Shown one piece after another: positions 36,112 to 44,723 of a DNA stretch of 61,426 nt. A program made the translations under genes and the position numbers. The stretch is from an uncultured Opitutaceae bacterium. GTDB taxonomy: Bacteria; Verrucomicrobiota; Verrucomicrobiia; Opitutales; Opitutaceae. The stretch is from positions 1-61,426 of the forward strand of contig CAJBES010000065.1 of NCBI GenBank assembly GCA_903952145.1. Direction: 5' to 3'. The notes beneath the pieces were generated by a model. That model saw nothing but the letters and a program-made list of their open reading frames with translations. It ran no database searches and had not been told where the DNA came from. Position 1 is the first letter of the stretch, and every line of letters starts with the position of its first letter.

Positions 36112-38769
36112 TCAGTCCAGCGTGTAGGTTTCGGGTTCCTGGTCCGCCTGCGCTGTCAGTTGCACGAGGCTCTGCAATGAGGTGAAGTGCTGGCTCAGGT
36201 CGAAGTCACCGCCGAGCCCGCCGATGAGCTTGTCGAACAGGTCCTTCTTGTCGGCCTTCAGCGCCTGAATGCGCTCCTCAATCGTGCCGGACGTCACCAT
36301 GCGGTAAACGAAAACGGTGTTGGTCTGCCCGATGCGGTGCACCCGGTCCACGGCCTGCGCCTCGACCGCGGGGTTCCACCAAGGGTCGAGCAAAAAGACG
36401 TAGTCCGCGGCATGGAGGGTGATGCCGGTGCCCGCAGCTTTGAGTGAAACCAGCATCGCCGCCGCGCCCGGCGCATTCTGGAACGACGCCACGGGTTTCT
36501 GCCGGTCCAGCGTCATGCCCGTGAGTTCAAAGCGGGCGAGATCGGGGAACTGCGCCACCATCGCCTCGCGCACGCGATTGAGCAGCATCACGAATTGCGA
36601 AAAAATGACAACCTTGTGACCGCTGGCGACGATTTCAGCCAGCTTCTCCATCAGCAACGTGATCTTGCCCGAGTCGGCCAGCGGGGATTTGCGCCACGGC
36701 AGCATGTCGGGGTCGCAGCAGGTCTGGCGCAGACGGGTGAGCAAGGCCAGGAAACCGAATGACTTCTCGCGCATCACCGTGCCCACGTCGTCGCCCAGTC
36801 GCTCAAGGCCTTCGGAGCAGATGCGGGCGTATTCGGCGCGCTGCACATCGGTGAGCGGGCAGAGCAGATCCATCTCAACCTTGGGCGGCAGTTCGGTGGC
36901 GACCTCCCGCTTGGCGCGGCGCAGGATGAAGGGCGCGAGTTGCGCACGCAGCCGCTCGACGGTACCAGTCCGATCAGCGTGCAGTGCGGCCTCGAATGAT
37001 ATGCGCGTGCCCAGCAGGCCGGGTAGCAGAAACCGGAAGATGCTCCAGAGATCCAGCTGGCGGTTCTCCAACGGCGTGCCGGTGAGCACCACGCGGTGCT
37101 GGGCGCGGATGGCAAAGCAGGTCTGCGTGATCTTGGCGTCGGGATTCTTGATGAACTGACCCTCGTCGAGCACGACGTAGCCAAACTCATGCGCCGGCAG
37201 CAATTCACGGTGTTTGCGCAGTTGCGTGTAGCTGGCCAGCCACACGACGTCGTCCGTGCGCGAGGAGAAGTCGTGTCCCGCCTTGAGCACGTCCACCTTC
37301 AGGTGCGGAAAGAACCGCGCGGTCTCCTCGCGCCATACGGGAACGACGCTCGCCGGACACACCACGAGAGCGGGCCGACCCGCCAAGGGTCGCGCGGCCA
37401 GCAGGGCGAGCACTTGCAGCGTCTTGCCCAGCCCCATCTCATCGGCGAGCAGGCTGTGACAGCCCACATCGCACAAATGCGCGAGCCATTCGACACCGCG
37501 CTTCTGGTAGGGACGCAGCACGTCGGGCAGCACCGGCGGCGCGGCGGGTGGTGCGAGCACGGCACGCCGCCACGTCTCCATCTCAGACGAGAGGGTGAGC
37601 TTCAGACGCGTGTCGTTGAAGAGGGAGAAGATCAGGTAGGGCGAAAGTGCGCCGTCGCCGTGGGTGTCGGCGATGTTGCGCTGCCACGCGTGGAACGACT
37701 CCCAGCGCTCGGGCGCGAGCGCGACAATGCCGAGGCTGGGCAGAATCACCGGCGAACCACCACGCTTGATCAGGGCATTGACCTCCGCGTCGGTCAACAG
37801 GCGCTCACCGGCGCGGAAGATCCACCGCAGGTTCAGTCCCGTGCCATCCGCCGCCCGGCTGCCGCGCACCGGGACGGCACGATCGGCCACGGCTTCAATG
37901 TCAATGATGCGGGTTCCCTTCAGGAGATTGTCCGTGCGGTCGTCGAGTTCGATGACGAAGAGCCGCCGCCATGCCGCCAAAGTAACCTTCAGAAAATTCG
38001 GGATCTCCACCAGTGACCCGAGCACGTAGGCGCCCGTCGCCTGATGGTAGTGGAAGTGAGCCTTCCGCGCATAGGCCGCCAGGCCGATCAGCTTCGTCCG
38101 CTCACCGGAACTCACATGCCCGTTGCCATCCGCATGGGCCGCCGCGCCGAGCGCGGGGTGCCGCGTCTTGCCGTCCGCCTCGACCCAGTGCGCCTGAAAA
38201 GTGAGCCCGGCGGTCTTGGTCTTGAACATGAGCACCAGCGGCCGGACCACACCGGGGACGGCGTCGGCTTTTTCAGCCAGTGTGGCCGCCGGCATCGATA
38301 CAGTGCGATCGGCACCCGATCCATTACCATGGCGGGTGCCATTCAGCCCATGGCCGTTGAGTCCGGCTAAGACCGGCGGCATACCCGGAGTCTCATCTGG
38401 CAATGGTGAGATTTCATCCGCCACCAGTTCCTCGATCTCGTGCAACCCTGCCACCGCCAGCGCATGGGCGATTTCACCGTCAGTCATGGAAGAGCGCACG
38501 CTGAGGCCTTTGCCACCCCACTCGATAACGGCGTATTCATCGCGCTTGTCCACCCGGCGGTGGATAATCGCATCCTGGGCGGTCAGTTCCAGCTCCCGGA
38601 CCTCACCATTGCGGTAAAGCTGCCGCCCGTTCTCGAGCTGGCTTTCACTAAAAGCTCCAGCCCAGTCATTTTCGAGCTTGTCGAACCAAAATTCGAGCGA
38701 TTGGGGAGTGTAGAAGCGCTTTGGACCGTGTGACTGCATCCGCGTAAAAGGGGCGACCGTAGAAACCAT
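36112..38769 (-). CDS. SNF2-family DNA-dependent ATPase/helicase
   Basis: An 885-residue SNF2 protein. The N-terminal 400 residues contain a short SWIM-neighbour-like part and a domain typical of bacterial SNF2 proteins. The ATPase starts at VLRPYQKRGVEWLAHL with Walker A LLADEMGLGKTLQVLALL, motif II DEGQFIKNP (DEAQ-like) and motif III LTGTPLENR. The second lobe has VIFSQFVMLLNRV, LVSLKAAGTGITLHAADYV and DRVHRIGQTNTVFVYRM. The start is uncertain: the ATG at 38769 or 38739 are both possible, and the frame opens further upstream. No phage or restriction genes surround it, so a role in transcription or repair is more likely. Confidence 0.93.
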   Translation of the reverse strand: MVSTVAPFTRMQSHGPKRFYTPQSLEFWFDKLENDWAGAFSESQLENGRQLYRNGEVRELELTAQDAIIHRRVDKRDEYAVIEWGGKGLSVRSSMTDGEIAHALAVAGLHEIEELVADEISPLPDETPGMPPVLAGLNGHGLNGTRHGNGSGADRTVSMPAATLAEKADAVPGVVRPLVLMFKTKTAGLTFQAHWVEADGKTRHPALGAAAHADGNGHVSSGERTKLIGLAAYARKAHFHYHQATGAYVLGSLVEIPNFLKVTLAAWRRLFVIELDDRTDNLLKGTRIIDIEAVADRAVPVRGSRAADGTGLNLRWIFRAGERLLTDAEVNALIKRGGSPVILPSLGIVALAPERWESFHAWQRNIADTHGDGALSPYLIFSLFNDTRLKLTLSSEMETWRRAVLAPPAAPPVLPDVLRPYQKRGVEWLAHLCDVGCHSLLADEMGLGKTLQVLALLAARPLAGRPALVVCPASVVPVWREETARFFPHLKVDVLKAGHDFSSRTDDVVWLASYTQLRKHRELLPAHEFGYVVLDEGQFIKNPDAKITQTCFAIRAQHRVVLTGTPLENRQLDLWSIFRFLLPGLLGTRISFEAALHADRTGTVERLRAQLAPFILRRAKREVATELPPKVEMDLLCPLTDVQRAEYARICSEGLERLGDDVGTVMREKSFGFLALLTRLRQTCCDPDMLPWRKSPLADSGKITLLMEKLAEIVASGHKVVIFSQFVMLLNRVREAMVAQFPDLARFELTGMTLDRQKPVASFQNAPGAAAMLVSLKAAGTGITLHAADYVFLLDPWWNPAVEAQAVDRVHRIGQTNTVFVYRMVTSGTIEERIQALKADKKDLFDKLIGGLGGDFDLSQHFTSLQSLVQLTAQADQEPETYTLD

Positions 38770-38895
38770 GCCGTGCGGTGCAATAGTTAATTTTGTGCAT
38801 TTTAGCAGCCTGCGGAATCCCCAAATACCATTGTCGCAACCGGCGGAGAGCTTGCATGTAGTGTAATACAATAATCAGCCCGACTGGCCCTGCCC

Positions 38896-39795
38896 ATGAT
38901 ACCTCCCCGCATCCTTTGCGTCGGCGCCGCGACGTTCGACACCGTCTTCAAGGTGCCGGCCATCCCTTCGACCCCCACCAAGGTGCTGCCCACCGCGTGC
39001 GTCCAACTGGCCGGTGGCATGGCCGCAAGCGGAGGTGCCGCGATTGTCCGCCTGGGTGGACAGGTGGAATACTGGGCGCGGGTCGGTGACGACGATACCG
39101 GCCACCGCACGCTGGAGGATTTGGCGAAAGCCGGCCTGGGTCTCGCCAGGGTGCGTCGCGTACCCGGTGGCCGCTCGACCCTTTGCACCATCCTCGTGGA
39201 CGCTGCCGGCGGGCGCATGGTCGTGCCCTATTACGATCCGGATCTCGATCCAGATCCGGGTTGGCTGCCCTTGGACGAAGTCGGTCGTTTCGACGCTCTG
39301 CTGGTGGACACCCGCTGGCCGGCCGGTGCCGCCCGCGTCCTCGCCGCCGCGCAAGCTGCCGGCCGCATTGCGGTGCTGGATGCCGACATTGCTCCCGCCG
39401 GTGTGCTGGAACAATTGGCCCCGCTCGCCAGCCATGTGATCTTTTCTGAAACCGCCCTGCACGCCTTTGCCAAACAATCCGACATTGATGCCGCCCTTCG
39501 TGCCGCCAGCGACCGTCTCCCGGGATTGGTGGGTGTCACGCTGGGGGCAAAAGGCTTTCGTTGGTTGGAAAGAGAAACGATCCGCACCGTACCCGCCCCC
39601 AAGGTCGAGGTCGTGGACACACTATCGGCCGGCGATGTCTTTCACGGTGCCTTTACCCTGGCTCTGGCCGAAGGACAGGACCTCGCATCCGCCGGCCGCT
39701 TCGCCTGCACCGCCGCCGCCCTCAAGTGCACCCGTTTCGGCGGCCGGGCCGGCGCACCGACCCGTTCCGAAGTCGAAGCCATGCTGGGTGACTGA
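38896..39795 (+). CDS. PfkB-family carbohydrate/nucleoside kinase
   Basis: A 299-residue ribokinase-like kinase. The N-terminal glycine-rich substrate region is QLAGGMAASGGAAIVRLGG. The PfkB signature 2 with the catalytic Asp is present as DTLSAGDVFHGAFTLALAEG near residue 240. The substrate (sugar or nucleoside) cannot be named. It is followed by a hairpin with a short T-run and then by the lipid-remodelling candidate genes, with which it need not be co-transcribed. Confidence 0.92.
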   Translation: MIPPRILCVGAATFDTVFKVPAIPSTPTKVLPTACVQLAGGMAASGGAAIVRLGGQVEYWARVGDDDTGHRTLEDLAKAGLGLARVRRVPGGRSTLCTILVDAAGGRMVVPYYDPDLDPDPGWLPLDEVGRFDALLVDTRWPAGAARVLAAAQAAGRIAVLDADIAPAGVLEQLAPLASHVIFSETALHAFAKQSDIDAALRAASDRLPGLVGVTLGAKGFRWLERETIRTVPAPKVEVVDTLSAGDVFHGAFTLALAEGQDLASAGRFACTAAALKCTRFGGRAGAPTRSEVEAMLGD

Positions 39796-39814
39796 CGGGT
39801 CTAAGCCCGTTTTA
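39795..39814 (+). terminator. Short hairpin plus T-run after the PfkB gene
   Basis: Arms ACGGGT (39795-39800) and GCCCGT (39805-39810), six pairs including one G-T, four-base loop CTAA, followed by TTTTA. The first arm overlaps the last base of the stop codon. A weak to moderate intrinsic terminator that would separate the kinase from the next operon. Confidence 0.55.
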
Positions 39815-39843
39815 TACCCTCCGGTGGATTGATTTGCCCGAAT

Positions 39844-39871
39844 CGTCACCAGAACGACACCGGTTCGACAC
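39844..39871 (+). promoter_or_regulatory. Candidate Pho box before the glycosyltransferase-MGDG-synthase-PlcP operon
   Basis: Three hexamers exactly 11 bases apart: CGTCAC (39844), CGACAC (39855), CGACAC (39866). Spacing equals that of PhoB half-sites and of the box at 34216-34243, although each hexamer departs by one or two bases from TGTCAC. Ten bases on, CTAAAT (39882-39887) could be a -10. If so, transcription would start near or after the ATG at 39886, favouring the GTG at 39916 as the true start. Confidence 0.45.
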
Positions 39872-39885
39872 GATCTGCAGGCTAA

Positions 39886-41091
39886 ATGGAAGTGCCGTCA
39901 GGCTCCTCCACACCTGTGAATATCGCCATCGTCACCGAAACCTTCCCTCCCGAAATCAACGGCGTGGCCATGACCTTCGGCCTCATTGCCAGCGAACTCG
40001 GCCGGCGGGGTCATCGGGTGACCGTGTACCGTCCCCACCGCCGCGATCTGCCCGCAACCAGCCTGGTGACCGGGATCACTGAGGTCGCCTTGCCCGGCAT
40101 GCCCATCCCGGGTTACCCGCTGCTTCGCCTTGGGCTGCCCGCGTGCAGCCGGCTCATGGGCGAATGGCGCCGTGAACGTCCCGACCTCGTGCATGTGGTC
40201 ACCGAGGGACCGCTGGGAGCCTCTGCGATCACGGCGGCCCGCCGGCTCGGGCTGCCGGTCACCTCGAGCTTCCACACCAATTTTCACGCCTACACCGGCA
40301 ACTACGGTTTCGCCCCGCTCCGCCGGGTGGTGCTGGCGTGGCTGCGCCGCATTCACAATCGCACCCTGCGCACCTTCGCCCCGACCCAGGAACTCTGCGA
40401 CGAACTCGCCGCACAGGGATTTTGCAACCTTGCCGTGCTTTCGCGCGGGGTGGACCTCTTGCAATTCGATCCCCGGCGCCGTTCCCCGGCACTGCGACAG
40501 GCTTGGGCGGTGGGTCCCGCCGATCCGGTGGTGTTGCACGTTGGCCGTCTCGCGGCGGAAAAAAATTACCCGCTGCTCTTCCAGGCCTTCGACGCCATGC
40601 ACGCCGCCAACTCCCGCTGCCGCTTCGTGATCGTGGGCGACGGCCCGCTGCGCGCCCAACTCCAACGCAGGCACCCGCATTGCCACTTCACCGGCTTTAT
40701 CCGACGCGACGCGCTGGCCCGTCACTACGCCTCGGCCGACATCTACATTCACGCCAGTTTGACCGAGACCTTCGGCAATGTGCTCACCGAGGCGATGGCC
40801 AGCGGCCTGGCAGTGGCGGGGTTCGACTATGCAGCATCGCGGCAATTCATCAATGACGGTGTAAATGGCCTCCGCGTGCCCTGCCACCGGCCCGGGGACC
40901 TCATCGCTGCCGCCGTGCGCCTCGCCACCGACGCACCTCTCCGGTTCCGCCTGCGCACTGCCGCCCGCCTGGCTCTCGAACCCCAGTCATGGGAAAATGT
41001 CATCGGCCGGTTCGAAGCCGACCTCTTGGACATTGTGAGCACCGCACGCCTCCCGCGCCCGAGGCCCGCCGTTGCGAGCCAGCCGACATGA
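39886..41091 (+). CDS. GT4-type glycosyltransferase (candidate diacylglycerol glycosyltransferase)
   Basis: A 401-residue GT-B enzyme of family GT4. N-terminal VNIAIVTETFPPEINGVAMT and HVVTEGPLGASAITAARRLG fit the lipid/phosphatidylinositol-type mannosyl- and glucosyltransferase branch. The C-terminal lobe has VLHVGRLAAEKNYPLLFQAF, FVIVGDGPL and the nucleotide-sugar ExxxxxxxE motif ETFGNVLTEAMASG. A GTG ten codons inside (39916) would give the cleaner start NIAIVTET. It overlaps the MGDG-synthase-like gene. In the operon context I infer sugar transfer to a diacylglycerol lipid; the substrate is not proven by sequence. Confidence 0.9.
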   Translation: MEVPSGSSTPVNIAIVTETFPPEINGVAMTFGLIASELGRRGHRVTVYRPHRRDLPATSLVTGITEVALPGMPIPGYPLLRLGLPACSRLMGEWRRERPDLVHVVTEGPLGASAITAARRLGLPVTSSFHTNFHAYTGNYGFAPLRRVVLAWLRRIHNRTLRTFAPTQELCDELAAQGFCNLAVLSRGVDLLQFDPRRRSPALRQAWAVGPADPVVLHVGRLAAEKNYPLLFQAFDAMHAANSRCRFVIVGDGPLRAQLQRRHPHCHFTGFIRRDALARHYASADIYIHASLTETFGNVLTEAMASGLAVAGFDYAASRQFINDGVNGLRVPCHRPGDLIAAAVRLATDAPLRFRLRTAARLALEPQSWENVIGRFEADLLDIVSTARLPRPRPAVASQPT

Positions 41092-42389
41092 CCCCACTTC
41101 CCATCCTCCTGCCCACTACGGCTCAGGCCCTTGGGCCCATTGTCCCGCTGGCTGGCCGCACCGGCCCATCCCCGCGCCGCGTCCTGGTCCTGACCGCAGG
41201 CTACGGTGAAGGCCACAATGCAGCCGCCCACAACCTCGCAGCCGCTCTCGATGCCGAGGCCGGCCCCGGCACGGCTCACCTCGCCGACCTCTTCACCCTC
41301 GGCTCACCCCGCCTCAACGCCCTCGCGCGCCATGGCTACCTCACCGCCATCAATCGCACCCCGCGACTCTGGAGCGCTTTTTTCGCGTGGATCGACCGCG
41401 CCCGACCCCTGCCCCGCTCTCTTTGGCTCCTGCACCGCGAACAGGCCGTCCTCACCCGCCTCCTCCGCGAGACCACCCCTATCGCCGTCTGCAGCACTTA
41501 TCCCGTCTACGGCTTCATGCTCGATGCGCTTTCGGAGTCCGGTGAGCTGTGCGTGCCTCACTACAACATCGTCACTGACTCCATCAGCATCAACTCCCTC
41601 TGGTGGCTGCCGCGCTGCACCGGCTGGTTCGTACCCAACCCCGACTCGGCCGCCGTCGTGCTGGCGGCCGGCATCGCGCCGGAACGAATCCACACAAACG
41701 GTTTCCCTGTGCCGGCATTATTCGGTGAAGAGAATCAAGCACTGCAGCCGCCCAACCTCGCCGCCGGCCACGCTCCGCGTGTCCTTTACATCATCAACTC
41801 GGGCACCCGGCAAGCCGAGGCCACTGCGCGCCGTCTGCTCGCCGAGTCGGAGTGGGAGATAACCTGCACGGTCGGACGCAACTTGGGTCTGCGCCGCCGC
41901 CTGCAGCAGCTCGCTGCCCGTCGCCGCACCCCCGCTAAAATCCTCGGCTGGACCGACCAGATTCCCCGGCTGCTGCTCACGCACCACGCCGTCATCAGCA
42001 AGGCCGGTGGTGCCACCACCCAGGAGGCCATCGCCGCCCGCTGCCCCATGATCGTCAACCAGATCGTGCCCGGTCAGGAGGAGGGCAACTGCGAGTTGCT
42101 CCGCCGCCACGGCATCGGCGCCTACGCCCCCACGCCCGAGGCTGTCATCACGACGCTGCGCAACGCCTTCGCCAACCAAGGCGCGGTCTGGCATGACTGG
42201 CGCCGCGGCCTCGAACCGCTCGCCCAGCCCCACGCAGCGCGCGACATCGCCCGCCACGTCCTCGCCGCCACCGCCCCGACTGCCGTGCCGGCGACGCCAG
42301 AGGCCGCACCAGCCCTCGTTCCACCCCAGGGGCATTTTAACGTATTAAGTGAAAATGACCTGCGACCCACCCTGCCCCGCCATGGATAA
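41088..42389 (+). CDS. Monogalactosyldiacylglycerol-synthase-like glycosyltransferase
   Basis: A 433-residue protein of the MGDG synthase/processive diacylglycerol glucosyltransferase family. The acceptor domain opens with VLVLTAGYGEGHNAAAHNLAAAL, contains CSTYPVYGFMLDAL and a DSISINSLWW segment, and the donor domain has HAVISKAGGATTQEAIAARCPMI, the nucleotide-sugar site. The start overlaps the preceding stop (ATGA), and the end overlaps the PlcP-like gene. It is expected to act at the cytoplasmic membrane face and make a glycosyl-diacylglycerol. Confidence 0.9.
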   Translation: MTPLPILLPTTAQALGPIVPLAGRTGPSPRRVLVLTAGYGEGHNAAAHNLAAALDAEAGPGTAHLADLFTLGSPRLNALARHGYLTAINRTPRLWSAFFAWIDRARPLPRSLWLLHREQAVLTRLLRETTPIAVCSTYPVYGFMLDALSESGELCVPHYNIVTDSISINSLWWLPRCTGWFVPNPDSAAVVLAAGIAPERIHTNGFPVPALFGEENQALQPPNLAAGHAPRVLYIINSGTRQAEATARRLLAESEWEITCTVGRNLGLRRRLQQLAARRRTPAKILGWTDQIPRLLLTHHAVISKAGGATTQEAIAARCPMIVNQIVPGQEEGNCELLRRHGIGAYAPTPEAVITTLRNAFANQGAVWHDWRRGLEPLAQPHAARDIARHVLAATAPTAVPATPEAAPALVPPQGHFNVLSENDLRPTLPRHG

Positions 42390-43182
42390 AAAGACCCTTC
42401 GCGTCCGCACGGTCATCCTCTCCGACGTGCACCTCGGCACACCCGATTGCAAGGTCGAGGAAGTAAATCATTTTCTGCGACACACCCACTGCGCGAAACT
42501 CATTCTCAATGGTGACATCATTGACGGCTGGCAGCTCCGCCGCGCCGGCCAGTGGACCAAGGCCCACACCCGTTTCATCCGCATTGTCCTCAAGAAACTA
42601 GAAAAGCGCGACACCGCGGTCGTCTACCTCCGCGGCAATCACGACGACATTCTCACGGCGTTCCTGCCGCTGGAGTTTGAGAAGCTCGCCATCGTCGAAG
42701 ACCATGTGCACGAGGGGCCGCGCGGCCGCTACCTTGTGCTGCACGGCGACGTGTTTGACACGATCACGCGCAACTTCGTGTTCCTCGCCCATCTCGGCGA
42801 CTGGGGCTACCGTGCCCTCCTCGGCCTCAACCGCGCCTACAACACATGGCGGCGCTGGCGCGGCCTCGAATACTGGTCGCTCAGCAAAGCCATCAAGGCC
42901 CGGGTGAAGTCCGCCGTCAGCCACGTCTCGAATTTTGAGGAACACATTGCCCAACTCGCGCAGTCGCGCGGGTGCACCGGCGTGATGTGCGGCCACATCC
43001 ACACGCCCGCCGACAAGCGGCTCGGCGACATTCATTACCTCAATTCCGGCGACTGGGTGGAGTCGCTCACGGCCATCGTCGAGCACCTCGACGGCCGCTA
43101 TGAACTGGTTGACTATGCGCGTTTCAGCGCGGAATACCCGATGCCGTCAGCTGATCACCCCGCCGACTTGGTCGAGGCGTGA
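42382..43182 (+). CDS. plcP: PlcP-like phospholipase C-type metallophosphoesterase (UDP-diacylglucosamine hydrolase superfamily)
   Basis: A 266-residue calcineurin-like phosphoesterase. Metal ligands are visible: LSDVHLG, GDIIDGW, RGNHDD, LVLHGDVFD and CGHIHTP. The extra signatures of the PlcP/SMc00171 branch are also seen: LGLNRAYNTWRRWRGLEYWSL, SHVSNFEEHIAQLAQSRG and LNSGDWVESLTAIVEHLDG. PlcP removes head groups from phospholipids during phosphate starvation to give diacylglycerol. Many databases label the family UDP-2,3-diacylglucosamine pyrophosphatase, the alternative here. I use the internal ATG (42382), which overlaps the previous stop; the frame opens 11 codons earlier. Two glycosyltransferases upstream support the PlcP reading. 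Confidence 0.82.
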   Translation: MDKKTLRVRTVILSDVHLGTPDCKVEEVNHFLRHTHCAKLILNGDIIDGWQLRRAGQWTKAHTRFIRIVLKKLEKRDTAVVYLRGNHDDILTAFLPLEFEKLAIVEDHVHEGPRGRYLVLHGDVFDTITRNFVFLAHLGDWGYRALLGLNRAYNTWRRWRGLEYWSLSKAIKARVKSAVSHVSNFEEHIAQLAQSRGCTGVMCGHIHTPADKRLGDIHYLNSGDWVESLTAIVEHLDGRYELVDYARFSAEYPMPSADHPADLVEA

Positions 43183-43466
43183 GGCGGCAATGGCATTCAG
43201 CAAGTCGATGGGCCGGCAGGCATGCTGAGAGGCAAAGCGGGAGATCTGCCCCCCACCGTGACGTTGCCCGGCGCCGGATGCTCCACCCCCCTGCCGCACA
43301 GTGGCATGCAACTGACTCAGGGCTAAGCCGAGAAAGACGACGCAGTGCGCACGTTGGATCCAGCGGCCGTGACGGAAGAAACGCATGCGCCCACCAGGCC
43401 GCACGTCCACATCCATCGGCCCCAAGCCCGCCGGTCTCCGGCAAATGCGTGCGAAAGACGGGGGGC
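43183..43466. other. Intergenic, no supported gene
   Basis: 284 bases between the convergent PlcP-like gene and the SnoaL-like gene. Several short frames exist but none has recognisable protein features or a ribosome binding site. No clear terminator hairpin with T-run was seen. Confidence 0.5.
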
Positions 43467-43991
43467 CTATTGCTGGCCAGTCGTGGCGGCCGCGGCCCGG
43501 ACCAAGTCCGCTGCAAACGAGAAGTGCATCTGCACGATGAGCCACCGCCCGTCACGTTTCTCCAACACTCCGGTCCAACGCGTGTCCTTCCAGCCGATCG
43601 GCCGGCCGTCCCATTCTCCAAGATCGTCGAGGATGCACGCCCACCAGGCCACATCGCCAGTCCGCGACAAATCGATCCGGAGATCCCGGATTTCCAGTTG
43701 CACGGCCTTGAACCGCGGATCCATCCAGAAGTCGAAGCCCTTCACGAACTGTTCCCAGCCGATGACCGTGCTTTTCGAGTCGGGCTGGAACAGGAAAAGC
43801 CGCTCGTCGTGAGCCAGCACGCTCTCGAGCAATGGACGGTCCTTGGTCAGAGCCCAGCCGATGGAGGCACGGATGCACTTTTCGATGACGACCTTCTCAT
43901 TGGTTGGGACTTCCTCCGCCGTCTCGGCCGAACCGGACGCGACGCCAAGGACATAACACGCGGCCAAGACCATAATCGCATAAATCTTCAT
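43467..43991 (-). CDS. Secreted SnoaL/ketosteroid-isomerase-like protein
   Basis: A 174-residue protein with a Sec signal peptide (MKIYAIMVLAACYVLGVASG, cleavage near SGSA-ET). The mature part looks like a cone-shaped NTF2/SnoaL-like domain: DERLFLFQPDSKSTVIGWEQ, FDFWMDPRF, DVAWWACILDD and ending LEKRDGRWLIVQMHFSF, the typical last strands. Members bind small ligands or are enzymes of many types; no function can be named. The start is the ATG giving the signal peptide; the longer frame upstream is not plausible. Confidence 0.82.
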   Translation of the reverse strand: MKIYAIMVLAACYVLGVASGSAETAEEVPTNEKVVIEKCIRASIGWALTKDRPLLESVLAHDERLFLFQPDSKSTVIGWEQFVKGFDFWMDPRFKAVQLEIRDLRIDLSRTGDVAWWACILDDLGEWDGRPIGWKDTRWTGVLEKRDGRWLIVQMHFSFAADLVRAAAATTGQQ

Positions 43992-44127
43992 CGGATGTTT
44001 CCCGGGGATTGGTTGTCGGACGATTCGGTTCCGGTGAAAGCATGTCAGCCACAAAAGTCGTTGCGGTAAAGGGCCGAACCAACTCCCTGGCTCGACTTCA
44101 GGGGCCCGATTGCTATCTCCCTTTGCC

Positions 44128-44673
44128 ATGACCCTGCCGACCAAAGAGGAAGCGCGCCAGCTCCTGGAACTACACGTCACTGACGACTACCAGCGCCACC
44201 ATGCGCGCATGGTGGCCACCGCGTTGGAAGGCTACGCATCACTCTTTCAAGGCGACCCCCAGCTCTGGTTCGTCACCGGTCTGCTGCACGACGTTGATTT
44301 CGAAAAACACCCAGGCACCCATCCGGGCGAGTCGCTGCGTTGGTTCAAGGAATGGGACTACCCCGAAGCACTCATCCATGCGGTCGAGGCCCATGCCTAC
44401 GGCTACAATGGTTTTTCAACGCTGCCGCGCACCAAGCTCGCGGCGGCGCTCCTCGCCACTGACGAACTCTGCGGCATCATTTATGCCTACCGGAAACTGA
44501 ATCCCGTGCGCTACGGCGAGATGAAGGTTTCCTCCATCAAGAAGAAGGTAAAGGAACCCTCCTTCGCCGCGAAGGTGGACCGCACCACGATCTACAAGGG
44601 CTGCGAACACCTCGGCGTCCCGCTCGACGAGCACATCGCCAACGTGATCAAGTTTCTCGCCCCCCTCGATTAG
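44128..44673 (+). CDS. HD-domain hydrolase
   Basis: A 181-residue HD-superfamily protein. The histidine pattern is HARMVATALE, GLLHDVDFEKHPGTHPGES, with the HD pair in LLHDVD, and a later HAVEAHAYG. It is a small stand-alone HD protein of the type that hydrolyses phosphate esters of unknown identity. The ATG at 44128 is chosen; a TTG six codons upstream is also in frame. It is a single-gene unit diverging from the SnoaL-like gene. Confidence 0.87.
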   Translation: MTLPTKEEARQLLELHVTDDYQRHHARMVATALEGYASLFQGDPQLWFVTGLLHDVDFEKHPGTHPGESLRWFKEWDYPEALIHAVEAHAYGYNGFSTLPRTKLAAALLATDELCGIIYAYRKLNPVRYGEMKVSSIKKKVKEPSFAAKVDRTTIYKGCEHLGVPLDEHIANVIKFLAPLD

Positions 44674-44723
44674 CGAGCCGAGCCATTGGGAGAGGGTTCA
44701 GTCCCCCCCGAGTGCATTTGGCG

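Noticed and set aside
36112-38769. SNF2 helicase as part of a phage-defence island
   Set aside because: Its neighbours are a ClC channel and a sugar kinase; no restriction, methylase, DISARM or other defence genes are present.
43147-43545. 132-codon - strand frame overlapping the PlcP-like and SnoaL-like genes
   Set aside because: It overlaps both neighbours, has no signal, domain or ribosome binding site, and contains no conserved motif.
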